A DNA stretch of 64,000 bases, from positions 1 through 64,000 of the forward strand of contig JAWKPF010000014.1 in assembly GCA_041390825.1 (NCBI GenBank). Reading direction: 5' to 3'. Positions 54,747-63,082 of this stretch are shown here, in pieces. Position numbers and translations under genes: made by a program. Under the pieces are notes generated by a model. It worked only from the letters and a program-made list of their open reading frames with translations, was not told the origin of the DNA and made no database searches. Each line of letters starts with the position of its first letter. The stretch's first letter is position 1. This DNA is from Thermomicrobiales bacterium. Lineage in GTDB: Bacteria > Chloroflexota > Chloroflexia > Thermomicrobiales > UBA6265.

Positions 54747-56187
54747 ATTTCTGCGCCAATGCCGCGTTGTAGTGCGCGCGCACCTCGCCGCACATATAAC
54801 CCCTGGGGAAGAGTTTTTCCGGATTCATCGCGCCGGACGGGTCGAAGGCCTGCTTGACCCCCGCCATCGCCGCCAGATCGTCTCCCGTATAGACCAGCGT
54901 CATGTAGTCGCGTTTCTCAGTGCCAATTCCATGTTCGCCGGAAAGCGCTCCGCCAATGCTTACGCAGTATTGGATAAGTTCCTTGCTTGCCCCGACGACC
55001 TTCTCGATGTCGGACTTGTTCATGCGGTCGAAGAGCATTAGGGGATGCAAATTCCCATCACCGGCATGGAAGACGTTTGCGATCGGGAGATCGAAATTCC
55101 TGGAGATTTCCTCGACCTGGGAAAGGGTTTGGGGCAGTTTGGTGCGGGGCACGACAGTGTCGTGCAGGTAGTAGCTCGGCGCGAGACGGCCCATTGCGGC
55201 AATCGCCATCTTGCGCCCCTTCCAGAGCAGATCACGTTCGGTTTCGGTGATGGCCTGGCGGACCAGTGTCGCTCCAGTCTCGAAACAGATCTTCTCGATT
55301 TCGCGGGCAGTGTCTTCGACATCCTCGGTGACGCCATCGGTCTCGACCAGCAACACCGCGCCGGCGTCCATCGGATATCCGGCGTGGTAGGCCGGTTCGA
55401 CTGCCTGAATTGTCAGGTTGTCCATCATTTCCAGCGCTGCCGGGAGAATGCCCGCGCCAATGATGCGCGAGACGGCCAACGATGCACTTTCGACGGTCGG
55501 AAACGCCGCCAGCTGCACCGAGATGGTCTCCGGCTTCGGAGTCAATCGCACCAGCGCCTTGGTGACGATGCCGAGCATGCCCTCGGATCCCACAAAGACG
55601 CCAGTCAGGTCGTACCCCGACTGTTCCTCGCCTCGCCCGCCGATCCAGCGGACCTTCCCGTCTGGATCGACGACTTCCAGTCCGAGAATGTGATTGGTGG
55701 TGACGCCGTACTTGAGACAATGCGGACCACCTGAGTTTTCGGCCACGTTTCCGCCGATCGTGCATGCGCGCTGGCTCGATGGATCGGGAGCGAAGAAATA
55801 CCCGCCTGGTTTGACCCAATCGCTGAGCTCGAGATTGATGACACCAGGTTCGACCAATGCGATCCGGTTGTCGTAGTCGACCTCCAGAATCCCTGCCATG
55901 CGAGTGAGGGCAACGACGATACCCCCGCTTTGCGCGACAGAACCTCCAGAGAGACCTGTCCCCGCGCCCCGAGGAACGATCGGCAACTTGTGGGCGCGAG
56001 CGATCTTGACGACGCTGGCAACCTGCTCGACGGTCTGCGGAAGTACGACTGCTGCCGGGCGAGACGTCTCGACTGCCGCATCGACCGAACCGTCGTACTC
56101 GTAGACGAGCAGGTCGGACGAGCCGCCGAAAACATTTCCGGCTCCCACCGCTCGTTCGAGCTCATCGATCAGAAGGGACGTCGTCAT
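54727..56187 (-). CDS. glcD: Glycolate oxidase subunit GlcD (FAD-linked oxidase)
   Basis: 486 aa, the catalytic subunit. FAD domain: LPIVPRGAGTGLSGGSVAQSGG, IALVEPGVINLELSDWV, CTIGGNVAENSGGPHCLKYG, GSEGMLGIVTKALVRLTP. C-terminal cap: HDTVVPRTKLPQTL, NVFHAGDGNLHPLMLFD with metal/substrate histidines, and GGALSGEHGIGTEKRDYM. First gene of the glcDEF operon and divergent from the DAO-family oxidoreductase 130 bases away. Lactate or another 2-hydroxy acid is an alternative substrate, but the three-gene set favours glycolate. Confidence 0.94.
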   Translation of the reverse strand: MTTSLLIDELERAVGAGNVFGGSSDLLVYEYDGSVDAAVETSRPAAVVLPQTVEQVASVVKIARAHKLPIVPRGAGTGLSGGSVAQSGGIVVALTRMAGILEVDYDNRIALVEPGVINLELSDWVKPGGYFFAPDPSSQRACTIGGNVAENSGGPHCLKYGVTTNHILGLEVVDPDGKVRWIGGRGEEQSGYDLTGVFVGSEGMLGIVTKALVRLTPKPETISVQLAAFPTVESASLAVSRIIGAGILPAALEMMDNLTIQAVEPAYHAGYPMDAGAVLLVETDGVTEDVEDTAREIEKICFETGATLVRQAITETERDLLWKGRKMAIAAMGRLAPSYYLHDTVVPRTKLPQTLSQVEEISRNFDLPIANVFHAGDGNLHPLMLFDRMNKSDIEKVVGASKELIQYCVSIGGALSGEHGIGTEKRDYMTLVYTGDDLAAMAGVKQAFDPSGAMNPEKLFPRGYMCGEVRAHYNAALAQKYGIYPL

Positions 56188-56319
56188 GTGCGTGAGAAGT
56201 TGCTGGATACGGGCAGCAGTGTCATAGCGCTATTGTGCCATGGTTCTCAGATCGTTACGCGGCGTTGCAAGCGAGAAGAGTCGCCCTTCAGCGACCTACT
56301 GCCAGCGAAAGGAATCGGG

Positions 56320-57528
56320 ATGGCGAAGTCGGAGATTGCGGTCATCGGTGGTGGAATCGTTGGCGGGTCGATTGCCTGGCAACTGGCCTCGCGCGGTCTG
56401 GGGAACGTCACCATCTACGAGAAGTCGGTTGTCGCGGCCGGCGCCAGCGGTCGCACCGGCGCCCTGCTGCGACGTCACTACACCAATGAGCCCGAGGCTC
56501 GCCTCGCCCAGCTCGGTTGGGAAACGTACCGCAACTGGGAGACCGTGGTTGGGGGATCGTGCGGATACGTTCCCTGGCCGGTCGTAGTGACGGTTGCAAC
56601 CAAAGGCGAGTACGCCTCAAATATCGGCCTCTTGCGCGCGAACATCGCTATGCAGAACCGCGTCGGGATCGACTCTCGGTTGATGTCCGCCGACGAGCTC
56701 CAGCAACTGCAGCCGCACACTTTCGTTGGCGATGTCGATTATGTCTCGTTCGAGCCCGACAGCGGATATGTCGACTCGATTCAGGCGACCACCTCGATGA
56801 TCCAGGCCGCGATTGAGGCGGGCGCGGAGGTCCTCGAGGGCGTCGAAGTGCGAGCGATCGAGCAGGTCGGAGGTCGCGTCACAGGGATCTCGACCAGCAG
56901 TGGCAATCGGCCTGCCGATGTCGTCGTCTGCGCCGCGGGTCCCTGGTCGACAGCCCTGCTGGCAACCGCTGGGGTCGATGTGCCGATCGACACGATCCGC
57001 GTGCAGATCATCATCGCCCAGCGGCCGTTCGAGCTGGTCGAGCCGCATTTCATCTATCTCGACACGGTTGCCGGCATCTTCACGCGCCCCTGGGCGCCGG
57101 GCCGCAGTCTGGTTGGCGTTGCCGGGGGAGACCAACACGATGAGGTCGATCCCAATACGGCAAACCTCTTCAACGACCACGCGTACCCCGCCAAAGCGAT
57201 CGAGGCCATTTCTCGTCGCATTCCGGCAATGAAGAACGCGCGCTACCTGCACGGGCAGGCGGGTTTGTACGACATGAGCGCGGACACGCATCCGATCATC
57301 GGCTCGACCGGGATCGAAGGGCTCTATATGGCAGCGGGCTTCAGTGGCGCCGGGTTCAAGAAGGCGCCAGCGGTTGGCATCACATTGGCCGAGCTCATCG
57401 AACACGGTGAGGCCAGGTCCGCGGACCTGGCCCCCTTCGCACTTTCACGTTTCGCATCTGATGCCTGGAAACGACCATGGAGCGAAACCGAGTACCGTTT
57501 CGACTCCGACTTTGGTCACGGCATCTAG
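56320..57528 (+). CDS. FAD-dependent oxidoreductase (DAO family, sarcosine/glycine-oxidase-like)
   Basis: 402 aa from the ATG at 56320 with AAAGGA upstream. N-terminal dinucleotide motif IAVIGGGIVGGSIAWQLASRGLGNV, then AAGASGRTGALLRRHY (covalent or close FAD contact region), DSGYVDSIQATTSMIQAAIEAGA, DVVVCAAGPWSTALLATAGV, and the C-terminal FAD motif GLYMAAGFSGAGFKKAPAVG. It oxidises an amine or amino acid; the substrate is unknown. Divergent from glcDEF, which handles a possible downstream 2-carbon acid such as glyoxylate/glycolate. Its stop overlaps that of the convergent dehydrogenase. Confidence 0.85.
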   Translation: MAKSEIAVIGGGIVGGSIAWQLASRGLGNVTIYEKSVVAAGASGRTGALLRRHYTNEPEARLAQLGWETYRNWETVVGGSCGYVPWPVVVTVATKGEYASNIGLLRANIAMQNRVGIDSRLMSADELQQLQPHTFVGDVDYVSFEPDSGYVDSIQATTSMIQAAIEAGAEVLEGVEVRAIEQVGGRVTGISTSSGNRPADVVVCAAGPWSTALLATAGVDVPIDTIRVQIIIAQRPFELVEPHFIYLDTVAGIFTRPWAPGRSLVGVAGGDQHDEVDPNTANLFNDHAYPAKAIEAISRRIPAMKNARYLHGQAGLYDMSADTHPIIGSTGIEGLYMAAGFSGAGFKKAPAVGITLAELIEHGEARSADLAPFALSRFASDAWKRPWSETEYRFDSDFGHGI

Positions 57529-58601
57529 AGCCGCTCGACGATGGCCTGGGTCATCTCGGTGGTCGTGCCGGCCTTCGACGGATCGCGGTCCGCGCGCAGG
57601 TCATAGGTGACCCGGTCGGCGTCCGCGATCACATCGGCCACCGCGTTCTCGACCCGTGCCGCCGCATCCTGTTCCCCGAGGTGGCGCAACATCATCGCGC
57701 CCGAGAGGATCATGGCAGTCGGGTTTGCTTCGTTCTTGCCAGCGTGACTGGGAGCCGAGCCGTGGATCGGCTCGAACACGGCCGCCTCTGTTCCGATGTT
57801 TCCGCTCGGCGCGACCCCCAAACCGCCGATCATGCCGGCCACGAGATCGCTCACGATGTCGCCATAGAGATTCGCCATGACCAGCACATCGTACTCATCC
57901 GGCTTTTGCATCAGCTGCATGCACATGTTGTCGATGATGCGGTCGTTCGATTCGATGTCCGGATACTCGCTGGCCACGTTCTGTGCGACCTTGAGGAACA
58001 GTCCGTCCGAGAACTTCATGATGTTCGCCTTATGGACGATCGTTACCTTCTTGCGGCCGTTGGCGCGGGCGTATTCGAAGGCATAGCGCACGATCCGCTC
58101 GGTGTTCAGCGGCGTAATCAGCTTGATGCTGAGCGCCGCATCGGGCTCGATCTGCCGCTTGCTTCGCGCGTTGATGAAGTCGATGACCTCAGTCGCTTCC
58201 GCCGTGCCGGTATCGAACTCGATGCCCGAGTACATTCCTTCCAGGTTCTCGCGCACGACCACGAGATCGACATGCTCGAATGGCGCCTGAACGCCCTTGA
58301 TCGTCTTGCCCGGACGCAGGTTCGCATAGAGGTTGAGCGCATGCCGAAGGGCAACGTTCACACTGCGGAACCCGCTTCCGATCGGGGTAGTGATCGGACC
58401 CTTCAGTCCAACCCCGTTGGCCTTCACTGAATCGAGCGTCGCCTGCGGAAGCACATCGCCGTGCGTTTCCATCGCCTCGATTCCCGCAGGCTGGACATCC
58501 CACTCGAATGGCACTCCGGTAGCGTCCAGCACGGTTCTTGTTGCGTCTGCGACTTCCGGTCCAATGCCGTCACCCGGAATCAACGTTACCCGATAGGTCA
58601 T
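57525..58601 (-). CDS. NAD-dependent isocitrate dehydrogenase-like (isocitrate/isopropylmalate dehydrogenase family)
   Basis: 358 aa from the ATG at 58601 with GAGGGGG upstream; the longer frame to 58721 is unconserved. YRVTLIPGDGIGPEV, NVALRHALNLYANLRP, VVRENLEGMYSGIEF (substrate loop), KANIMKFSDGLF, DNMCMQLMQKPDEYDVLVMANLYGDIVSDL as split metal/substrate segments, and IHGSAPSHAGKNEANPTAMILSGAMML for NAD binding. The loop and length fit the NAD-isocitrate/homoisocitrate branch more than LeuB. It would supply 2-oxoglutarate to the TCA cycle. Confidence 0.86.
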   Translation of the reverse strand: MTYRVTLIPGDGIGPEVADATRTVLDATGVPFEWDVQPAGIEAMETHGDVLPQATLDSVKANGVGLKGPITTPIGSGFRSVNVALRHALNLYANLRPGKTIKGVQAPFEHVDLVVVRENLEGMYSGIEFDTGTAEATEVIDFINARSKRQIEPDAALSIKLITPLNTERIVRYAFEYARANGRKKVTIVHKANIMKFSDGLFLKVAQNVASEYPDIESNDRIIDNMCMQLMQKPDEYDVLVMANLYGDIVSDLVAGMIGGLGVAPSGNIGTEAAVFEPIHGSAPSHAGKNEANPTAMILSGAMMLRHLGEQDAAARVENAVADVIADADRVTYDLRADRDPSKAGTTTEMTQAIVERL

Positions 58602-58714
58602 CGAATCCCCCTCAGAATCACCAAACTCGATCGCCGCCCATTCTCGCACGGGGCTAGACGTTCGTCCCGTTCGTGGCACACTCAACGCATGATCGACAGA
58701 CGACGACAGGCGGC

Positions 58715-60286
58715 ATGGCATTGAAGAGCAAATCGACTTCCACGGGACCGGTGGTTCTCGTCATTCTGGATGGTTGGGGGATTGCACCGGACGGTCCGGG
58801 TAACGCGGTGTCCCTGGCCGAAACACCAACCATGGACAAGCTCTGGCAGGACTATCCCCACACTACCCTCACCACCAGCGGATTAGCCGTCGGTTTGCCG
58901 GCTGGCCAAATGGGGAATTCTGAGGTCGGTCATCTCAACATCGGAGCTGGTTTCGTGGTCGATCAATGGATCACCCGAATCGACAAGGCGATCGCCGACA
59001 GCTCGATCGGCGAACGAGCGGAACTGACCGATGCGATCGACCGTTGCAGAGCTCGAGGAGGGGCGCTTCACCTCCTCGGATTGATCGGCGACGGGGGCGT
59101 TCACAGTCACAGCGACCACCTGGTGGCGCTTGTCGCTGTTGCGGCGCTGCGAGGCATGAAACGCGTTTATGTTCACGCGTTCACCGACGGACGTGACACG
59201 CTTCCGACCGCTTCCGGAGACCACATCCGGTATCTGCAGGATCACTTTCAGCGAATGGGCGTCGGCCGTATCGTGACTGTCACGGGCCGTTACTTCGCCA
59301 TGGATCGTGACAAGCGTTGGGATCGCACGCAGGCTGCCTATGACGTCATCGTCGACGGTGCAGGCCGATCGTTTACCTCAGCGCTTGCGTGTGTCGAAAC
59401 CTGGCACCGTGAAGACGTCACCGATGAATTCATCCCGCCATCGACGATCGTCCCGCCAGGGGCATCCCCCATCACTCTTGGTCCCGAGGATACCGCAATC
59501 TTCTTCAACTTCCGCTCCGACCGGGGGAGACAGCTTTCCCAGGCGCTCGCGAACCCGGACTTTTCAGGGTTTGCCCGGGCTGCTGACCGACCCGGGCCGA
59601 CCGAGCTCCTGACCATGACTCGCTACATGGAGGACCTCAACGCGACGGTCATCTTCGAGGAAGAGAACATCGACCAGCCACTCGCGCGCGTCATCAGTGA
59701 AGCCGGGCTCTCCCAGTTGCATGTAGCCGAAACCGAGAAGTACGCGCATGTCACGTTTTTCCTCAACGGTGGCCAGGAAGAACCCTTTACGGGAGAAGAC
59801 CGTGTATTGGTCCCCTCACCAAAGGTCGCGACCTATGACCTGCAACCGGAAATGAGCGCTGCTGGCGTGTGCAAGGCCGTTGTCGAAGCATTCGAAGGCG
59901 GCCGACATCGATTCATCGTGGTGAACTTCGCGAACGGCGACATGGTGGGCCACACAGGGGTGATTCCCGCAGCCGTCAAAGCCATCGAAACCGTCGATGC
60001 GTGTCTGGGTCAGATTGTCGATGCACTGAACGCGGCCGGCGGTTCCGCCCTCATCATTGCCGACCATGGCAACGCGGAAGAGGAAATCGACCGTGCTACC
60101 GGTGGGCCGATGACGGCTCACACCACCAATCCTGTTCCCTGTGTGCTGGTCACGCCCGAAACGAGTCCGTTGCGGCGCACGTCGTTGCGATCGGATGCGG
60201 CGCTCTCGTCGGTCGCACCCACGATCTTGCGGCTACTCGACCTGGATGTGCCCTCGACCATGGTGGCGCCATCGCTTCTCGCATAG
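58715..60286 (+). CDS. gpmI: 2,3-bisphosphoglycerate-independent phosphoglycerate mutase
   Basis: 523 aa, Mn-dependent, alkaline-phosphatase fold. VVLVILDGWGIAPDG, the phosphoserine loop MGNSEVGHLNIGAG (Ser69), DGGVHSHSDHL, HAFTDGRDTLP, TVTGRYFAMDRDKRWDR, FFNFRSDRGRQL, NFANGDMVGHTG and IADHGNAEE. The ATG at 58715 is preferred; the frame extends to 58673 without conservation. It interconverts 3- and 2-phosphoglycerate, and the convergent next gene is enolase, the following step. A shared hairpin separates the two. Confidence 0.95.
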   Translation: MALKSKSTSTGPVVLVILDGWGIAPDGPGNAVSLAETPTMDKLWQDYPHTTLTTSGLAVGLPAGQMGNSEVGHLNIGAGFVVDQWITRIDKAIADSSIGERAELTDAIDRCRARGGALHLLGLIGDGGVHSHSDHLVALVAVAALRGMKRVYVHAFTDGRDTLPTASGDHIRYLQDHFQRMGVGRIVTVTGRYFAMDRDKRWDRTQAAYDVIVDGAGRSFTSALACVETWHREDVTDEFIPPSTIVPPGASPITLGPEDTAIFFNFRSDRGRQLSQALANPDFSGFARAADRPGPTELLTMTRYMEDLNATVIFEEENIDQPLARVISEAGLSQLHVAETEKYAHVTFFLNGGQEEPFTGEDRVLVPSPKVATYDLQPEMSAAGVCKAVVEAFEGGRHRFIVVNFANGDMVGHTGVIPAAVKAIETVDACLGQIVDALNAAGGSALIIADHGNAEEEIDRATGGPMTAHTTNPVPCVLVTPETSPLRRTSLRSDAALSSVAPTILRLLDLDVPSTMVAPSLLA

Positions 60287-60300
60287 GCTCTCAGCATGAA

Positions 60301-60327
60301 CATGGGCGGCCGTCCTGGCCGCCCATG
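60301..60327. terminator. Bidirectional hairpin between gpmI and eno
   Basis: CATGGGCGGCC (60301-60311) pairs perfectly with GGCCGCCCATG (60317-60327) around GTCCT. No U-tract on either side. Confidence 0.6.
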
Positions 60328-60351
60328 GCTGTTGTCGGTGCGGCGAATCCG

Positions 60352-61638
60352 TTACCTGCGATCGAAAACCGCGGCGCCCGGATAGACAGCATCCCCACCA
60401 AGCAGCTCCTCGATGCGAAGCAACTGGTTGTACTTGGTGACCCGATCCATGCGTGACGGCGCGCCGGTCTTGATTTGACCGGCATTGGTCGCGACGGCCA
60501 GGTCCGCGATGAAGGTGTCTTCCGTTTCGCCCGACCGGTGCGAGATCACCACGCCGAACCCGGCTCGCTGCGCCATCTCGACCGCTTCCAGGGTTTCGGT
60601 CAATGTGCCGATCTGGTTGAGCTTGACCAGAATGGCATTTCCGGCGTGTTCCTCGATTCCCCGCGCCAACCGATCGGTGTTGGTGACGAAGAGATCGTCT
60701 CCCACCAGCTGGATCCTGTCGCCGATCTTGCGGGTCAGCGCTTCCCAACTCGCCCAGTCGTCTTCTGCCAGTCCGTCCTCGATGGACGCGATCGGATAGC
60801 GAGCCGCCCAATCGGCCCAATAGTCGACCATTTCCTCGGACGTTAGCGTGCGTCCCTCGCCAGACAGTTCGTACGTGCCGTCGTTGTAGAGCTCGGTCGA
60901 GGCCGGATCGAGCGCAATCACGATCTGCTCCCCTGGAACGTATCCCGCCTTTTCGATGGCATCGGTGACGAGCTTGATTGCGTCCTCGTTGGAAGGGAGG
61001 CTGGGCGCGCATCCGCCTTCGTCTCCCACATTTGAGTTCAGTCCGGCCTTTACCAGCATGCCCTTGAGCGCGTGAAAGATCTCGGTGCCCCAGCGCAGTC
61101 CCTCGGTGTACGTTTCGGCGCCGACCGGCATGACCATGAACTCCTGCATATCGACGCTGGAGCCCTGTGCATGTTTTCCGCCGTTGAGAATGTTCATCAT
61201 CGGGACCGGCAAGGTGCGTGCTTGCGGGCCACCGAGATAGCGATAGAGCGGCAAACCGGTTGCCGTAGCTGCCGCACGGGCCACAGCCAGCGAGACGCCC
61301 AACATCGCATTTGCGCCGAGATTGCCCTTGTTTCGCGAACCATCCAGCTCGATCAGCATCTGGTCGACGGCACGTTGATCGATTGCGTCCATGCCAACGA
61401 TCTCTTCGGCGATCGTCTGGTTGACATTGGCAACCGCCTGAAGCACGCCTTTGCCGCCATAGCGGCTCTTGTCCCCGTCGCGCAGCTCGATCGCCTCGTA
61501 CGCTCCGGTAGACGCCCCGGATGGCACCGCCGCCCGGGTGACGATTCCATTGGTCAGACCAACCTCCACCTCGACGGTAGGGTTCCCGCGCGAGTCCAGG
61601 ATCTCGCGTCCGTAAACGAACTCGATCATCGAATCCAA
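60352..61638 (-). CDS. eno: Enolase
   Basis: 428 aa from a TTG at 61638, chosen because AGGAGAG is 5 bases upstream; the ATG at 61629 (MIEFV) is the alternative, and the long frame to 62022 crosses the pheS T-box. VYGREILDSRGNPTVEVEV, PSGASTGAYEAIELRDGD, NILNGGKHA, GDEGGCAPSLPSNEDAI, SIEDGLAEDDW, VGDDLFVTNTDRL, LVKLNQIGTLTETLEAV and VISHRSGETEDTFIADLAV provide the Mg ligands and catalytic Glu/Lys. It converts 2-phosphoglycerate to phosphoenolpyruvate. Its promoter (TATACT, 61681-61686, minus) is back to back with that of pheS. Confidence 0.97.
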   Translation of the reverse strand: MDSMIEFVYGREILDSRGNPTVEVEVGLTNGIVTRAAVPSGASTGAYEAIELRDGDKSRYGGKGVLQAVANVNQTIAEEIVGMDAIDQRAVDQMLIELDGSRNKGNLGANAMLGVSLAVARAAATATGLPLYRYLGGPQARTLPVPMMNILNGGKHAQGSSVDMQEFMVMPVGAETYTEGLRWGTEIFHALKGMLVKAGLNSNVGDEGGCAPSLPSNEDAIKLVTDAIEKAGYVPGEQIVIALDPASTELYNDGTYELSGEGRTLTSEEMVDYWADWAARYPIASIEDGLAEDDWASWEALTRKIGDRIQLVGDDLFVTNTDRLARGIEEHAGNAILVKLNQIGTLTETLEAVEMAQRAGFGVVISHRSGETEDTFIADLAVATNAGQIKTGAPSRMDRVTKYNQLLRIEELLGGDAVYPGAAVFDRR

Positions 61639-61680
61639 AGCATCTCTCCTGCACGAAAGGTCGACGAAATCTCCAGGGGG

Positions 61681-61686
61681 AGTATA
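61681..61686 (-). promoter_or_regulatory. -10 element of eno
   Basis: TATACT on the minus strand; the predicted start near 61674 leaves about 36 bases before the TTG start. Confidence 0.5.
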
Positions 61687-61695
61687 GGAGCCGTT

Positions 61696-61704
61696 TGCTA
61701 TACT
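61696..61704 (+). promoter_or_regulatory. Extended -10 promoter of pheST
   Basis: TGC-TATACT with a predicted start near 61711, just upstream of the T-box leader. Confidence 0.6.
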
Positions 61705-61710
61705 CTCGCC

Positions 61711-61991
61711 GGTTCCTGACCTGTCAGGACGCGATGAGGGAGACCAGTAACGCGCAAGCGATCGACGAGAGAGGGCGGCGGAAGCTGCGAGCCGCCTCGA
61801 AGCGCGCGCCGTGAATTCACTCCTGAGCTGACCGGTGAAGACGCACGCAGCGTTGGTAGTCGGTTCCGCGGGTCCCGCGGTTACCAGGGACAGTCTGAGA
61901 TTCCATTCAGACAGCGAGCGCGCCGAATTTCGGCGAAACAGGGTGGTACCGCGCGGCGATCCCGCGTCCCTGTTCGTGGGTCGCGCCTTTT
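61711..61991 (+). promoter_or_regulatory. T-box leader (tRNA-Phe sensing) of pheST
   Basis: The invariant T-box AGGGTGGTACCGCG is at 61940-61953. Stem I elements are visible: AGGGAGACCAGTA near 61737-61749, GAAGCTGCGAG, and GTGAATTCACTCC with a TTC (Phe) specifier at 61816-61818, matching the downstream gene. ACAGGG (61938-61943) can pair with CCCTGT (61968-61973) as antiterminator, competing with the terminator that follows. Uncharged tRNA-Phe should therefore turn on pheS-pheT. Confidence 0.93.
61955..61991 (+). terminator. T-box-controlled intrinsic terminator
   Basis: GGCG-ATCCC (61955-61963) pairs, with a two-base bulge, with GGGTCGCGCC (61978-61987), followed by TTTT. It ends 17 bases before the pheS ATG. 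Confidence 0.8.
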
Positions 61992-62008
61992 CTGAATGCG
62001 AATGGCCA

Positions 62009-63082
62009 ATGGCAACATTCATCGAACAACTCGAAGACCTTCAGGCAACCGCGGTAACCGAGATCGAACGCGCGCGCACGACTGCTGACCTAACCCTGGT
62101 CGAGCGTGACGTCCTCGGCAGCAAGGGGTCGCTGACCACGTTGATGCGGCAGCTTGGTGGTCTCAGTGCCGACGAGCGTCCGGAAGCGGGGCGCGAATCG
62201 AACCGTGTCAAGCAGTCGATTGCGGCGCTCCTGGACGAGCGAAGGGCGGCGCTGCACGCAACGGAACTGGCCGAACAGCTCGATGCTGAGCGAATCGACG
62301 TTTCCCTCCCCGGCCGGAAGCCTCAGATTGGAATCGTGCATCCGGTCTTCCAGATGATCGAAGAACTCAGCGACATCTTCGCGCTGATGGGTTTCCAGAC
62401 CGTCTTCGGGCGGGAGGTCGAGAGCGGGTTCTACAACTTCGACCAGCTCAACATTCCGTCCGACCATCCAGCAAGAGACGTCTGGGACACGTTCCTGGTC
62501 GAGACCGACAGTGCCGAAATCGTCCTGCGGACCCATACATCGCCGATGCAAGCGCGGGTGATGGAGCAGACCTCCCCGCCAGTGCGCGTGGTCGTTCCTG
62601 GGCGCGCCTATCGCTATGAAGCGCAGGATGCGTCACACGAGTGGATGTTCCATCAGCTCGAGGGTTTGGCGGTCGATGAGCACATCACCCTTGCCGACCT
62701 CAAAGGGGTGCTTCAGGAGCTCGCGCGCCAGCTCTTTGGTCCCAAACGCAAGATTCGTTTCCGATGCGACTTTTTCCCCTTTGTGGAACCGGGTGTCGAT
62801 TTCGCGGTCGATTGCGCGATCTGCGATGGAGCCGGATGCCGTGTTTGCAAGCATTCGGGATGGTTGGAGATGGGCGGCGCGGGCATGGTCCACCGCAAGG
62901 TGCTGGAAGCGGTTGGCTATGACGCCGACAAGTACTCCGGCTTCGCCTTCGGCCTGGGGATCGAGCGGATGGTCATGATGCGGCACGGTGTGGACGATGT
63001 CCGCGCCTTCGCTGGAAACGATCTCCGCTTCTTGCAGCAGTTCGCCGCCAAGGCGGTTGGTTCCGGGGGTGTGGCGGCATGA
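62009..63082 (+). CDS. pheS: Phenylalanyl-tRNA synthetase alpha subunit
   Basis: 357 aa from the ATG at 62009; upstream frame lies in the T-box. N-terminal coiled-coil (about 1-90), then class II catalytic core: HPVFQMIEELSDIFALMGF, ESGFYNFDQLNIPSDHPARD, LRTHTSPMQARVM, GRAYRYEAQDASHEWMFHQLEG and FGLGIERMVMMRHGVDDVRAF. A Cys-rich insertion CAICDGAGCRVCKHSGWLE, seen in some PheS proteins, probably binds zinc. The Shine-Dalgarno is weak. Stop and pheT start overlap by ATGA. Confidence 0.96.
   Translation: MATFIEQLEDLQATAVTEIERARTTADLTLVERDVLGSKGSLTTLMRQLGGLSADERPEAGRESNRVKQSIAALLDERRAALHATELAEQLDAERIDVSLPGRKPQIGIVHPVFQMIEELSDIFALMGFQTVFGREVESGFYNFDQLNIPSDHPARDVWDTFLVETDSAEIVLRTHTSPMQARVMEQTSPPVRVVVPGRAYRYEAQDASHEWMFHQLEGLAVDEHITLADLKGVLQELARQLFGPKRKIRFRCDFFPFVEPGVDFAVDCAICDGAGCRVCKHSGWLEMGGAGMVHRKVLEAVGYDADKYSGFAFGLGIERMVMMRHGVDDVRAFAGNDLRFLQQFAAKAVGSGGVAA

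Noticed and set aside
56320..57528. Glycine oxidase ThiO completing the thiamin pathway
   Set aside because: It belongs to the same superfamily but is 49 kb from the thi operon and has no thiamin-linked signal; the substrate is undetermined.
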